This document shows positions 27,466-36,816 of a stretch of 53,055 bases of DNA, piece by piece. The translations under genes were made by a program, and so were the position numbers. The notes under the pieces are model-generated. The model was not told the DNA's origin and made no database searches. It worked only from the letters and a program-made list of their open reading frames with translations. The stretch is from NCBI GenBank assembly GCA_029882995.1, contig JAOUJV010000006.1, positions 1-53,055 of the forward strand. Reading direction: 5' to 3'. The stretch comes from Gammaproteobacteria bacterium (GTDB taxonomy: Bacteria > Pseudomonadota > Gammaproteobacteria > DAOVJZ01). How positions within the stretch are numbered: the first letter of the stretch is position 1; each line of letters opens with the position of its first letter.

Positions 27466-27678
27466 TCTTTTTTCACCCCCTCTGAGCGGTTAGTTCGGAA
27501 TCCCGGAAAACCTTGCTTAAAATAGGTTAAAAATATCATAACCAATTGAAATGGAAGGGATTTCATATCTAAATAACATCACTCATTCTGTCGATAATAT
27601 ATAGGCAGTAACACAGCTCTATGATGGTCGGAAGGAGCTCCCACCAAATACGGATTTTCCAAATGGATTCAATTACTT

Positions 27679-27695
27679 GGCACAAATTGTGTGCC
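27679..27695. repeat. 17-base palindrome, possible operator
   Basis: GGCACA and TGTGCC form perfect arms around a five-base AATTG centre. It looks like a dimeric regulator site. It superficially resembles a sigma-54 -24 element (TTGGCAC), but the -12 GC is missing at the needed position. Confidence 0.45.
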
Positions 27696-27836
27696 TGTTT
27701 ATTCGTGGGTAAGTAGTTGAAATATTGAAGAAAAACGGGTTTTGGGCTTAAAAATGGGATGGCGGCGATATTAGCCTCACTATGCAGAGAAATCAGTTAA
27801 GTTATTGATTTATATTAGGTATATCCTTTCTGCTTT

Positions 27837-27852
27837 TGTGAACACCATCACA
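27837..27852. promoter_or_regulatory. CRP/Vfr-type operator
   Basis: TGTGA-N6-TCACA is the exact core of the cAMP receptor protein site (16 bases, both arms perfect). Its centre is about 72 bases before the ATG of the HAF/PKD gene. The spacing fits activation from an upstream position if the transcription start is near 27885-27905. The function is inferred from sequence only. Confidence 0.55.
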
Positions 27853-27916
27853 GTAAATTTGAGCACTCCCACATAAACTTACATCATCGAATATTGGGTT
27901 TGAGGCAAATGCAGTG

Positions 27917-30247
27917 ATGAAAACAGACAAAACAATTAAAGATTTCATCCGTAGCTGGTCATTTATATCAGTAGTGGCAGCATCTTTATTTTCCTCTTCT
28001 GTCGTTGCAGGAGAATTCCATACGTTGGGTGATCTTCCTGGTGGGCTCATACAAAGTCAGGCATTAGGTATCACGGCAGATGGCAAGACAGTGGCGGGCA
28101 TGTCTTCTTCAGCCAATGGTTTTGAAGCAATTCGTTGGACAGCGAATGATGGCATAGAAATCATGGGTGACTTACCCGGCGGACAACATATTGCACGTTC
28201 GCTTGGCATTACTGATGATGGAAGTGTGATTGTAGGTCAGTCAACTAGTAGTAATGGTACTGAAGCCTTTAAGTGGACACAGGAAACCGGCATGGTTGGT
28301 TTGGGTGATCTACCCGGTGGTCTGTTTCAAAGTATAGCGACCAGAGTTTCAAATAATGGTTTAGTTATTGTTGGTGTTGCAGGTGTTGATTCCGGATCAG
28401 AAGCAATGCGCTGGACTGCGAGCCAAGGAATGCAAGGTCTGGGTGATTTACCCGGTGGATTACACGATAGCTGGGCGCGTGGTGTGAGCTCTGACGGAAG
28501 CGTGATCGCTGGATGGGCATATAGCGAGCAAGGTAGAGAAGCTTTTCGCTGGACTGCCGAAACAGGAATGCAGGGACTAGGTGACTTGCCTGGTGGAGTG
28601 TTTGAAAGTCTTGCTCATGGTATTTCTGATGACGGTAACGTCATTGTTGGTTATGGCAAAAACGAAACTGATGTTGTAGCTGTTTCCTGGACAGGAAACA
28701 AAATGGAGATACTGGACACAAGAAACAGTGGATTGACTAATACAAGAGCATTTGTTGCCTCATCAAACGGTTCAGTAATTGCCGGGACAAGTAATCAGGG
28801 TGTATTTGTATGGGACAAACTGAATGGTATGCGCTTGTTGAAGGATATACTGCTGAGCGAGTCAGGTATTGATGTCAGCAAATGGTATTTAGTTGCAGTA
28901 GAAGATATTTCCCCTGATGGGACCACGATTGTGGGTTATGGAATGAATGCTGATGGAAATGTCGAAGGATATGTCGCCAAAATAGATCCGATTAATACAC
29001 CGCCTGTTGCCAATGCAGGTAATGATCAAACTGTTTTCCCAGGCAATGAAGTCGCATTGGATGGCAGTAACAGTACTGACCCTGATGGTGATTTCACACT
29101 GAAATATCATTGGAGTATTTCATATAAACCTGAAGGCAGTAATGCAACCCTGTCTAATCCGGATATTGTGAATCCAGTGCTGGTGACAGATAAGGTAGGT
29201 GATTATGTTATCGACCTGATAGTGACAGATAGCTTTAATGAACCAAGTAAGGCTGACAGTGTGATTATCAGTACTGTTAATTCACAGCCTGTTGCTAATG
29301 CCGGTGCCGATCAATCTGTCATATTGCATGGTTCAGCGATTGAGTTGAATGCAAGCGGTAGTCATGATCCGGATGGTGATGAGATTGCCTACAAGTGGAG
29401 ATTCACCAGAAAGCCGATTGACAGTAAGGCAGTGCTTAATAATGATGCGGTTGTTAATCCGGTATTCATTGCTGATGCTCATGGCACCTATGAACTGGAA
29501 CTGGTTGTAACGGATACATTTGGATTTGTCAGTAAACCGGATGTTGTTTCTGTCAGCTTCAATAATCTGGCACCTGTTGCGAATGCCGGTGATGATCAGC
29601 ATACCTTTACCGGTACTCCAGTCAGTCTTAATGGTAACAAGAGTTCAGATCCTAACCTGGATGAGTTGAACTATCGCTGGATACTGGTTTCAGTACCTGA
29701 AGGCAGTACAGCAACTATCAGTAATGCCGGCTCAATGAATGCAGAGTTTGTACCGGATGCAGAAGGTACCTATGTTATCGGTCTGGTAGTCAATGATCAT
29801 CTGATTGACAGTGAAATGGATAACATGATGTTAACTGCAATCAAGGTGGATAGTGCAGTACTGCAGTCTCTGGACAAGATGGCGGATATTGTTAAGTCAA
29901 TGGATTCATCTTTCTTCAAACGACACAATAAATATGATGATGTCGATCATGATAAAGGACGCAAGCACAAAAAAGGCAAGTCACATCATAAGAAAGAAAA
30001 ACGTCATGAACGTAATATGAAAGCAGTACTGGTTAAGAAAATAATGTCAGTGAAATACAAAATCACCAAGGGTGAGTTTGAGGAAGCTGAAGACAAGTTG
30101 ACCGGTGATGTAATGAAACGTTTTGACGGCTGTGCAACCAAGGGTAATGTAGACCGAAATGACTGGGTACGTGATTGCTCTGCACAGGACACAATCTATC
30201 CGGTTGGTGAGTTAACACGTGATTTGTTCAAACTCATGGTTAAATAA
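27917..30247 (+). CDS. Secreted HAF-repeat / PKD-domain protein with basic C-terminus
   Basis: A 776-residue exported protein not usual in flagellar clusters. It has a signal peptide (hydrophobic residues about 15-30, likely cleavage near VVAGEF). Five HAF-type repeats follow (about residues 35-230), each with LGDLPGG or MGDLPGG and G-x-EA-x-RWT. Three PKD-like Ig-fold domains follow, starting with PVANAGNDQ, PVANAGADQ and PVANAGDDQ (about residues 361, 457 and 551). A Lys/His-rich stretch near residues 680-705 precedes a conserved-looking C-terminus. No PEP-CTERM or LPXTG sorting signal is seen. The function is unknown; such domains usually act in adhesion or surface structure. The start is ATG 27917 after GAGG. 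Confidence 0.85.
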   Translation: MKTDKTIKDFIRSWSFISVVAASLFSSSVVAGEFHTLGDLPGGLIQSQALGITADGKTVAGMSSSANGFEAIRWTANDGIEIMGDLPGGQHIARSLGITDDGSVIVGQSTSSNGTEAFKWTQETGMVGLGDLPGGLFQSIATRVSNNGLVIVGVAGVDSGSEAMRWTASQGMQGLGDLPGGLHDSWARGVSSDGSVIAGWAYSEQGREAFRWTAETGMQGLGDLPGGVFESLAHGISDDGNVIVGYGKNETDVVAVSWTGNKMEILDTRNSGLTNTRAFVASSNGSVIAGTSNQGVFVWDKLNGMRLLKDILLSESGIDVSKWYLVAVEDISPDGTTIVGYGMNADGNVEGYVAKIDPINTPPVANAGNDQTVFPGNEVALDGSNSTDPDGDFTLKYHWSISYKPEGSNATLSNPDIVNPVLVTDKVGDYVIDLIVTDSFNEPSKADSVIISTVNSQPVANAGADQSVILHGSAIELNASGSHDPDGDEIAYKWRFTRKPIDSKAVLNNDAVVNPVFIADAHGTYELELVVTDTFGFVSKPDVVSVSFNNLAPVANAGDDQHTFTGTPVSLNGNKSSDPNLDELNYRWILVSVPEGSTATISNAGSMNAEFVPDAEGTYVIGLVVNDHLIDSEMDNMMLTAIKVDSAVLQSLDKMADIVKSMDSSFFKRHNKYDDVDHDKGRKHKKGKSHHKKEKRHERNMKAVLVKKIMSVKYKITKGEFEEAEDKLTGDVMKRFDGCATKGNVDRNDWVRDCSAQDTIYPVGELTRDLFKLMVK

Positions 30248-30274
30248 CAAGAATAATTAACCGCAGTATTCTTG

Positions 30275-30306
30275 AATTCCGGAGGCAACCCCTCCGGAAT
30301 TTTTTA
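30275..30306 (+). terminator. Rho-independent terminator after the HAF/PKD gene
   Basis: AATTCCGGAGG and CCTCCGGAATT form a perfect 11-bp stem with a five-base loop, followed directly by TTTTT. It ends transcription from the HAF/PKD gene and isolates fleQ. Confidence 0.93.
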
Positions 30307-30401
30307 TGCCTGAGATAATTTCTCTCCTTTCTGGTCGCAAACAGATCCTCTTCTCCAACTCTCTGAATTTCCAGATAAATTCAAAAACTCATGCCAATTT
30401 T

Positions 30402-30430
30402 TTGACATAGACCAGATCGAGTGCTTAACT
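30402..30430 (+). promoter_or_regulatory. Sigma-70-type promoter of fleQ
   Basis: A perfect -35 TTGACA, a 17-base spacer ending in TGC (extended -10), and TTAACT as a weak -10. It lies about 85 bases before fleQ. FleQ-type master regulators are usually transcribed from a housekeeping promoter. Motifs shared with the fliL upstream region surround it. Confidence 0.6.
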
Positions 30431-30515
30431 CAGTGGACGCAAGTCATTAAATATTCAGAGAATCCTGAGTACGTGCAGGGTTTTTTCTAACAAGATTAAG
30501 GGGAAGTTTTCTGCG

Positions 30516-31952
30516 ATGTCAGAGAGTCAATTATTGGTCATTGAAAATAACGAGGAACAACGTCAAAAGCTGACAACCATTCTGGAATTTCTCGATCATG
30601 GCGAGGTAGTCGACTCAGACGGTCAAAACTGGGGTGAGGTCTGGAGTGCATCTGAATTCATTAGCGCCATTATTGTAGGGGAATGCGATGATGAACAGCG
30701 AACCGCCATATTATCCGAGGTCCAGATACGTGATAACGGTATGCCGGTCTTGTTTCTGGTCAGTGATGAAAAGGAAGAGCAGAAGTGGATAGACAGCGCA
30801 GGTAGTCAGACTATTGAGTTTGTTCCTCAGCCATTGAAACATCATACGCTGAATAATGCCTTACAACGTATCATCAAGGCCGGAGGTCGACAGCCGGTTA
30901 ATCACAAAAGTCATCAGTCCATGGAATTGTTCCGCAGCCTGGTTGGAAACAGTCGTGGGATTACCCAGATAAGCAAACTGATTGAGCAAGTCGCCGACTC
31001 GGATGCCAATGTTTTGATATTGGGTGAGTCAGGAACAGGCAAGGAAGTGGTTGCACGTAATCTGCATTACAAATCTGCTCGCAATAACAAACCTTTTGTG
31101 CCGGTTAACTGTGGTGCGATCCCGGCTGATTTACTGGAAAGTGAATTATTTGGTCATGAGAAAGGGGCTTTTACCGGTGCCATCAGTGCCAGACAGGGAC
31201 GGTTTGAATTGGCGCAGGGTGGCACCCTGTTTCTGGACGAAATTGGTGACATGAGTTTACCAATGCAAGTCAAATTACTGCGTGTCCTGCAGGAAAAGAC
31301 CTTTGAACGTGTGGGTAGTAACAAGAGTATTAATGCGGATGTGCGTATTATTGCTGCCACACATCGTAATCTGGAGGAATCGATTACAGAAGGTAATTTC
31401 CGTGAGGATTTGTATTATCGTCTGAATGTATTCCCAATTGAAATGCCACCTTTACGTGAGCGCATAGAAGATGTTCCGTTATTGATTAATGAATTAATTG
31501 CCCGCTTTGAACACGAAGGGCGTGGTTCTGTACGTTTGACTCCGGCGGCCGTTGTTTCACTTTGTCAGTATGATTGGCCGGGTAATGTGCGTGAACTTTC
31601 GAATCTGGTTGAGCGATTAATTATTCTGTATCCATACGGTGTTGCTGATGTGCATGATTTACCAGACAAGTTTCAGGTGGAGGGGATCAGTAATCCAAAT
31701 CAGACAATACCGGTAATTCCGGACAGTATTTTGCCTGAAACCCGGCTCGACGATTCTCCACGGTTGCCTCGTAGCGGCATTGATCTCAAGGAACATCTGA
31801 CCACGTTAGAAGCCAACTACATCAAACAGGCACTGGATGAATGTGATGGAGTAGTTGCCCATGCGGCCAATATGCTCGGTATGCGCAGAACCACATTGGT
31901 CGAGAAAATGCGCAAACTCGGTCTGACTCGTATCGAGACAGAAGCAAGTTAA
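30516..31952 (+). CDS. fleQ: FleQ/FlrA, sigma-54-dependent master regulator of flagellar genes
   Basis: The 478-residue protein has a FleQ-type receiver-like N-terminal domain without the normal phospho-acceptor Asp, an AAA+ sigma-54 activation domain (Walker [14 protein letters not shown], then the sigma-54 contact GAFTGA), and a Fis-type helix-turn-helix at the end ([17 protein letters not shown]). The LFRSLVG linker and the VVARNLH segment carry the positions used for c-di-GMP binding in FleQ/FlrA. So c-di-GMP control is likely. It should activate the sigma-54 promoters of fleS, fliE and fliL in this window. Confidence 0.95.
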   Translation: MSESQLLVIENNEEQRQKLTTILEFLDHGEVVDSDGQNWGEVWSASEFISAIIVGECDDEQRTAILSEVQIRDNGMPVLFLVSDEKEEQKWIDSAGSQTIEFVPQPLKHHTLNNALQRIIKAGGRQPVNHKSHQSMELFRSLVGNSRGITQISKLIEQVADSDANVLILGESGTGKEVVARNLHYKSARNNKPFVPVNCGAIPADLLESELFGHEKGAFTGAISARQGRFELAQGGTLFLDEIGDMSLPMQVKLLRVLQEKTFERVGSNKSINADVRIIAATHRNLEESITEGNFREDLYYRLNVFPIEMPPLRERIEDVPLLINELIARFEHEGRGSVRLTPAAVVSLCQYDWPGNVRELSNLVERLIILYPYGVADVHDLPDKFQVEGISNPNQTIPVIPDSILPETRLDDSPRLPRSGIDLKEHLTTLEANYIKQALDECDGVVAHAANMLGMRRTTLVEKMRKLGLTRIETEAS

Positions 31953-31965
31953 ACTATTCATCGTC

Positions 31966-31986
31966 ATGCCGGATTTAATCCGGCAT
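31966..31986. repeat. Palindromic repeat-like element after fleQ
   Basis: ATGCCGGAT and ATCCGGCAT form a perfect 9-bp stem with a three-base loop, within a TCATCGTC...CTCG context. Palindromes of the kind CGTCATGCCGG...CCGGCAT are common dispersed intergenic repeats in many proteobacteria. There is no U-tract, so its role as terminator is doubtful. A check for other genome copies would settle its nature. Confidence 0.55.
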
Positions 31987-32109
31987 CTCGTCCAGTTTAT
32001 TTCAATAAATCCTCAGTCTCTCTGACAGCTAAAATACTCCTGCCATATTATTGACCCCGGTTTTTCCTCCTTTTTCATAACTCTCTAATATTTATACAAA
32101 TATCTTTTC

Positions 32110-32124
32110 AGGCACGTTTTTTGC
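32110..32124 (+). promoter_or_regulatory. Sigma-54 promoter of fleSR
   Basis: AGGCAC-N5-TTGC, followed by T, fits the sigma-54 consensus with GG and GC at correct spacing; only the first base differs. It lies about 65 bases before fleS. The AACTCTCT motif found also before fleQ and fliL lies 31 bases upstream at 32079. Confidence 0.75.
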
Positions 32125-32187
32125 TATGTGTTTTACGCACGCCTTTTTTCTGACGTGTGAAATGAACTGCTAATCCCGGGAGAATGA

Positions 32188-33390
32188 ATGAGTACCGTCA
32201 ATTCAGTACAAAACAAGGATCTGGAAAAGGCATTTGTTGCCTTTAGTCAGGCATCTGAGCAGTTGGTGTCTTCCTATCAGGTGCTTGAAGCGCGCGTTGC
32301 TGATTTGACAGGTGAACTTGCCGAAGCCCGATCCAGTCGTGAACAGGAACTTCAGCAAAAAGAACGGCTGGCAGATCGTTTGCAGACATTGTTAACAGCA
32401 TTACCCGCCGGTGTCGTTTTGCTTGATGGCAATGGTGTTGTGCAGGAATGTAACCCGGCAGCTCTTGATCTTCTGGGCGAACCGCTGATTGGTGAAGTCT
32501 GGGTTGATATTATTGAGCGATCATTTGCGCCGCGTGTTGATGATGGACAGGAAGTATCACTCAAGGATGGCAGGTTGGTCAGTATTTCCGCCAGCTCGCT
32601 GGATAGTGAACCCGGCATGATCCTTTTGTTGAAAGATGTGACAGACCATCGTCGTATGCAGGAAAAACTTGATCGGAGCAAACGCCTGAGTGCAATGGGT
32701 GAAATGGCGGCTTCATTGGCGCATCAGATTAGAACGCCTTTATCCTCAGCATTGCTTTATACCGCGCATTTATCCAAGAGTGATATTAATAACCATGATC
32801 GGCAGCGTTTTGCCGGCAAAGCCTTATCGCGTTTACGCGATCTGGAAAAAATGGTCAACGATATGCTGTTATTCGTGAGAGGTAAAAAAATGATATGTGA
32901 AGAAATCCTGATTGACGATTTACTGGATGATGTTGAACACGTACTTGAGTCAAAGCTGTCTGAAAACAATTCTGAATTTAATATTATTCACAAAATTCCC
33001 GGAATAATTCTGCATGGTAACCGTCAGGCATTAGTGGGTGCAATTTTGAATCTGGCTTCAAATGCAATGGAAGTAGGCGGTAAGGGAACACGCTTGTCGC
33101 TTGAAACCTCGTTTCTTGCCAGCAATGTTATTGAGATCAAATTAACTGATAACGGCCCCGGATTATCGGAAGAAGAGCAGGAGCAGGTCTTCGAACCTTT
33201 CTTTACAAAACGTACTGGTGGCACTGGTTTGGGACTGGCTGTTGTACAGGCCGTTGCAAATGCCCATCAAGGTGATGCATGGGTGGTGTCTGAAGAAGGC
33301 AAGGGCGCCACATTTGGTTTGAATTTGCCAGTCAGAATTGAAAACCACAATATGTTTTCAGGTATGGGATCACAAGCAGCAGGTTTATGA
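32188..33390 (+). CDS. fleS: FleS/FlrB, flagellar sensor histidine kinase
   Basis: A 400-residue cytoplasmic kinase with no membrane segments. The N-terminus has a coiled-coil pattern (about residues 10-65), then a PAS domain (about 65-155). The phospho-acceptor region is MGEMAASLAHQIRTPL with the His in HQIRTP. The ATP-binding domain has the N box (NLASNAMEV), GPGL, the F box and GGTGLGLAVVQAV. It should phosphorylate FleR, encoded next. This two-component pair controls the middle flagellar genes in Pseudomonas and Vibrio. Confidence 0.95.
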   Translation: MSTVNSVQNKDLEKAFVAFSQASEQLVSSYQVLEARVADLTGELAEARSSREQELQQKERLADRLQTLLTALPAGVVLLDGNGVVQECNPAALDLLGEPLIGEVWVDIIERSFAPRVDDGQEVSLKDGRLVSISASSLDSEPGMILLLKDVTDHRRMQEKLDRSKRLSAMGEMAASLAHQIRTPLSSALLYTAHLSKSDINNHDRQRFAGKALSRLRDLEKMVNDMLLFVRGKKMICEEILIDDLLDDVEHVLESKLSENNSEFNIIHKIPGIILHGNRQALVGAILNLASNAMEVGGKGTRLSLETSFLASNVIEIKLTDNGPGLSEEEQEQVFEPFFTKRTGGTGLGLAVVQAVANAHQGDAWVVSEEGKGATFGLNLPVRIENHNMFSGMGSQAAGL

Positions 33391-33412
33391 AACACAATTA
33401 CCGGAGCAATTT

Positions 33413-34771
33413 ATGTCGCAATCCACAGTCCTAGTTGTAGAAGACGATCAGTCATTGCGTGAAGCATTACACGACACGCTTGAAATAGCCGGTTATACCG
33501 TTGCAACAGCAGAAGACGGTAATGCCGCCATGAACGTGCTTGAGAACGAGGAGATAGGCATGGTCATCAGTGATGTGCAGATGGAGCCAATGGATGGTTA
33601 TACCTTGCTGAAGAAAATAAAAAGCACCAAGGGTGATTTACCCGTGATGCTCATGACCGCGTATGGTGATATTCAAAAAGCAGTGCAGGCCATGCGTGAG
33701 GGAGCAGTTGATTATCTGGTTAAACCTTTTGAGGCAGAAGTCCTGATAAACATGATCGAGCGTTATATTCGCCAGCCGGAACTGGAAGAATCAGAATTTA
33801 TTGCTCATGACACATCAACGATTGAACTCAAGGAACTGGCCAAACGCATTGCAGATACGGAAGCGACTGTTTTGATCAGTGGTGACAGTGGAACCGGTAA
33901 GGAAGTGCTTGCGCGTTTTATTCACAATAATTCGCCGCGTGCAGACAAACCGTTTGTCGCAATCAATTGTGCGGCTATCCCGGACAATATGCTGGAAGCG
34001 ACCCTGTTTGGTTATGAGAAAGGCGCATTTACCGGCGCCTATAACGCCTGTCCAGGCAAGTTTGAACAGGCCAATGGCGGCACATTGTTACTCGATGAAA
34101 TATCGGAAATGGATCTGGGTTTACAGGCCAAGTTACTGCGTGTGTTGCAGGAGCGGGAAGTGGAACGACTCGGTGGTCGCAAGATGATTGATCTTGATGT
34201 CCGTGTTCTGGCAACAACCAACCGGATTTTGAAAGAAGAAGTAACATCGGGTAATTTCCGTGAAGATTTATTTTATCGTCTTAATGTTTTACCAATGCAT
34301 ATCAAACCATTGCGAGAAAGAACCGTCGATATTCTGCCAATTGCAGAACGTATCATAGAAAGAATTGCGCTTCGCAGTGGCCGTCCAATCCCGGAGTTGT
34401 CTGAACAGGCGAAGCATTATCTCAAAACCAATAAATGGCCTGGCAATGTACGTGAACTGGATAATATGATGCAGCGTGCACTGGTTTTACAGCGCGGCAA
34501 TCTGATTGATGTGGATGATATTTTATTTGAGCATATTGATATGTCATCTGCACAATCTGAAAACGATGATGATTCATGCAATGCATTAACCAAGGATCTC
34601 AAGACACGTGAACAGGACATTATTCTGGAGTCATTGCGTGAGTCCGGCGGCAGCCGCAAACACACAGCTGAAAAACTCGGGATCAGCCCTCGTACACTGC
34701 GTTACAAACTGGCGCGAATGCGCGAGGCGGGAATCCCGATCCCGGGTGATATTGGTACGGAAACTGCATAA
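33413..34771 (+). CDS. fleR: FleR/FlrC, sigma-54-dependent response regulator
   Basis: A 452-residue response regulator. Residues about 5-115 are a receiver domain (VVEDDQSLREAL, phospho-acceptor Asp in MVISDVQMEPMDG, KPF). The AAA+ domain has Walker A GDSGTGKEVLAR, GAFTGA and GNVRELDNM. The Fis-type HTH is at SRKHTAEKLGISPRTLRYKL. The frame is open to 33338, overlapping fleS, but ATG 33413 follows CCGGAGCA and starts the receiver domain. It is 22 bases after fleS. It probably activates fliK and fliD. Confidence 0.95.
   Translation: MSQSTVLVVEDDQSLREALHDTLEIAGYTVATAEDGNAAMNVLENEEIGMVISDVQMEPMDGYTLLKKIKSTKGDLPVMLMTAYGDIQKAVQAMREGAVDYLVKPFEAEVLINMIERYIRQPELEESEFIAHDTSTIELKELAKRIADTEATVLISGDSGTGKEVLARFIHNNSPRADKPFVAINCAAIPDNMLEATLFGYEKGAFTGAYNACPGKFEQANGGTLLLDEISEMDLGLQAKLLRVLQEREVERLGGRKMIDLDVRVLATTNRILKEEVTSGNFREDLFYRLNVLPMHIKPLRERTVDILPIAERIIERIALRSGRPIPELSEQAKHYLKTNKWPGNVRELDNMMQRALVLQRGNLIDVDDILFEHIDMSSAQSENDDDSCNALTKDLKTREQDIILESLRESGGSRKHTAEKLGISPRTLRYKLARMREAGIPIPGDIGTETA
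34753..34767 (+). promoter_or_regulatory. Sigma-54 promoter of fliE, inside the fleR 3' end
   Basis: TGGTAC-N5-CTGC, followed by A, has the invariant GG and GC with correct spacing and fits the -24/-12 consensus with two mismatches. It overlaps the last codons of fleR and lies about 35 bases before the fliE ATG. Confidence 0.6.
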
Positions 34772-34801
34772 TTAATCTGAATTACAGGGGGAGAATAAGA
34801 A

Positions 34802-35122
34802 ATGAAGCCGATCACAGCCGATCAACTACTGGCTCAAATGAAGTCAATTACCCAGGCCGCGCAGGGGAGTGCACTTTCTGCTGATAAAAAGACAGAAAGT
34901 GTTGATTTCTCAAATATGCTCAAAAGCGCAATGGATACAGTGAACACCCATCAACAAAAATCGCGTGAAATGAAAACGGCATTTGAGTTGGGTGATCCTA
35001 ATGTGGATTTGTCACAAGTGATGATTTCCATGCAGAAGGCAAGCATCTCCTTTCAGGCAATGGTTCAGGTACGCAATAAACTGGTCAATGCCTATCAGGA
35101 TATTATGAACATGCCGGTGTGA
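34802..35122 (+). CDS. fliE: FliE, MS-ring-rod junction protein
   Basis: This 106-residue protein has the FliE C-terminal signature VNTHQQKSREMKTAFELGDP, then VDLSQVMISMQKASISFQAM and VRNKLVNAYQDIMNMPV. FliE joins the MS ring to the rod and is an early export substrate. A GGGGGAG ribosome-binding site precedes the ATG. It is the first gene of the large fliE-fliJ run and is followed by fliF. Confidence 0.96.
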   Translation: MKPITADQLLAQMKSITQAAQGSALSADKKTESVDFSNMLKSAMDTVNTHQQKSREMKTAFELGDPNVDLSQVMISMQKASISFQAMVQVRNKLVNAYQDIMNMPV

Positions 35123-35175
35123 TGGGCTTCACAGTCATCTTGAGAAATTTATGATAATAAGATTACGAGGTATTT

Positions 35176-36816
35176 ATGGCAGAGGTTAATCCAGCACAAC
35201 TTGCTGCGCCTGCGCGCGGCTTTAACGCCTTACCAGTCTTGAAACAACTGGGTCTGATGATAGGACTGGCAGCCAGTGTTGCGCTGGGAGTGGCCGTTGT
35301 TATGTGGGCACAGACACCAAACTATAAAATGCTCTATAGCAACCTGTCAGACAAGGATACCGGACTGGTCATGGATGCACTGGAAAAGGCAAAAATTGAA
35401 TATTCGATAGATCAAAGTTCCGGCTCTGTGCTGGTAGCCGGTTCAAAAGTACATGATGCACGCATGTTACTGGCGGCACAGGGATTACCCAAAAGTGCCG
35501 GTGGCGGTTTTGATTCCATGGATGAGCAACAGGGTTTTGGTGTCAGCCAGTTTCAGGAAAAGGCACGTTATCATCGAGCGATGGAAGAAGAGCTGGCCAG
35601 AACCATTATGACTCTGGCCAATGTGCAAACAGCCAGAGTTCATCTTGCTGTTCCTAAACAATCGGTTTTTGTTCGTAATCGTAAAAAGCCCAGTGCATCA
35701 GTTGTGTTGAATCTTTATGCCGGAAGAAACCTGCAACCGGGACAGATTGAGGCCATTGTCAATATGGTTGCTTCCAGTGTTTCGGAACTGGATACCAATC
35801 AGGTGTCAGTCATTGATCAAAAAGGCAGGTTGTTATCCAAGACCATGCAGGATGGTGATTTGTCGTTATCAGCAGGACAATTTGATTACAAACGTCAGCT
35901 GGAAGAATATTATTCACGTCGAGTCGAAGATATTCTGACACCGATTATCGGTGCGGGTGGTGTCAGGGCACAAGTGGTTGCTGATCTGGATTTCACAACA
36001 ACGGAACAGACTCAGGAATCCTATAATCCGGATTTGCCGGCCGTGCGCAGTGAGCAGGTAGTTGAAGAGACAAGCAATGGTGGAATGTCATCTGCCGGTG
36101 TGCCGGGTGCATTACCCAATCAGCCGGGTACGGGTGGTCAAGGGAATGCCGCAGAGGAAGGACAGTCTTCCTCGGGAAGCAGCAGTCGACGCTCGGTTTT
36201 AAACTATGAACTGGACAGGACGATTAGTCACACACGAAAGGCTGCCGGCAGTTTGCGCCGCATTTCCGTTGCGGTTGTTGTCGACAATAAACAGGTTCTG
36301 GATGAAGCGGGTGAGGCCTCACGGGTCAAGTTAACAGAGGATGAACTGGCTCGGGTGATAAGTCTGGTCAAGGACACCATCGGGTTTGATGCCCAACGTG
36401 GCGATACAGTAAATGTGATTAATGCCGAGTTTTCCCAGCAGCCTGCTCCTGAGCCCCTGCCGGAGCCTGCTATCTGGGAGCAGGCATGGGTATGGGATAT
36501 TGCCAAACAGGCACTGGGTGGGGCGGTTATTTTGCTGCTTATTTTCGGGGTTTTGAAGCCGGTATTGGGTTCTTTGGCTAAACTTGATATAGGGGCTGGC
36601 ATGGTCGGCGGTACAGGCGGGGAAGTCATGTTTCCCGGAGCCGGTGGTGGCGATACGCATGGTGGAGCTGCAATTACCCAGCAGGCACAGGAAAGACAAC
36701 GTCTGAACCAGAGTTATGAAGTGAACATGAATACAGCCAAGCAAATGGTGGCACAGGATCCCAAACGGGTGGCGCAAGTAGTCAAGAGTTGGGTAGGTAC
36801 AGGTGGTGAAGAGTGA
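35176..36816 (+). CDS. fliF: FliF, flagellar MS-ring protein
   Basis: This 546-residue inner-membrane ring protein has a first TM segment (about residues 27-45), the YscJ/FliF ring-building domain (YKMLYSNLSDKDTGLVMDAL onward), SVIDQKGRLLS, and a second TM near residues 440-460. The cytoplasmic C-terminus binds FliG. A Gly/Ser-rich linker (about residues 305-340) sits in the periplasmic beta-collar region. Its stop overlaps the GTG start of fliG, so the two are coupled. Confidence 0.96.
   Translation: MAEVNPAQLAAPARGFNALPVLKQLGLMIGLAASVALGVAVVMWAQTPNYKMLYSNLSDKDTGLVMDALEKAKIEYSIDQSSGSVLVAGSKVHDARMLLAAQGLPKSAGGGFDSMDEQQGFGVSQFQEKARYHRAMEEELARTIMTLANVQTARVHLAVPKQSVFVRNRKKPSASVVLNLYAGRNLQPGQIEAIVNMVASSVSELDTNQVSVIDQKGRLLSKTMQDGDLSLSAGQFDYKRQLEEYYSRRVEDILTPIIGAGGVRAQVVADLDFTTTEQTQESYNPDLPAVRSEQVVEETSNGGMSSAGVPGALPNQPGTGGQGNAAEEGQSSSGSSSRRSVLNYELDRTISHTRKAAGSLRRISVAVVVDNKQVLDEAGEASRVKLTEDELARVISLVKDTIGFDAQRGDTVNVINAEFSQQPAPEPLPEPAIWEQAWVWDIAKQALGGAVILLLIFGVLKPVLGSLAKLDIGAGMVGGTGGEVMFPGAGGGDTHGGAAITQQAQERQRLNQSYEVNMNTAKQMVAQDPKRVAQVVKSWVGTGGEE

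Larger units (their letters stand above)
27466..27916 (+). other. Gene-free region upstream of the HAF/PKD gene
   Basis: About 450 bases without a supportable gene. Near the left end it is AT-rich. A 17-base palindrome (GGCACA-N5-TGTGCC) lies at 27679-27695, and a near-perfect CRP-type site at 27837-27852. A GAGG ribosome-binding site precedes the ATG at 27917. I see no recognisable sigma-28 or sigma-54 promoter, which separates this unit from the flagellar hierarchy. Confidence 0.6.

Noticed and set aside
27677-27693. Possible sigma-54 promoter TTGGCAC before the HAF/PKD gene
   Set aside because: The -12 position reads GTGT rather than TTGC; the sequence is better explained as a palindrome.
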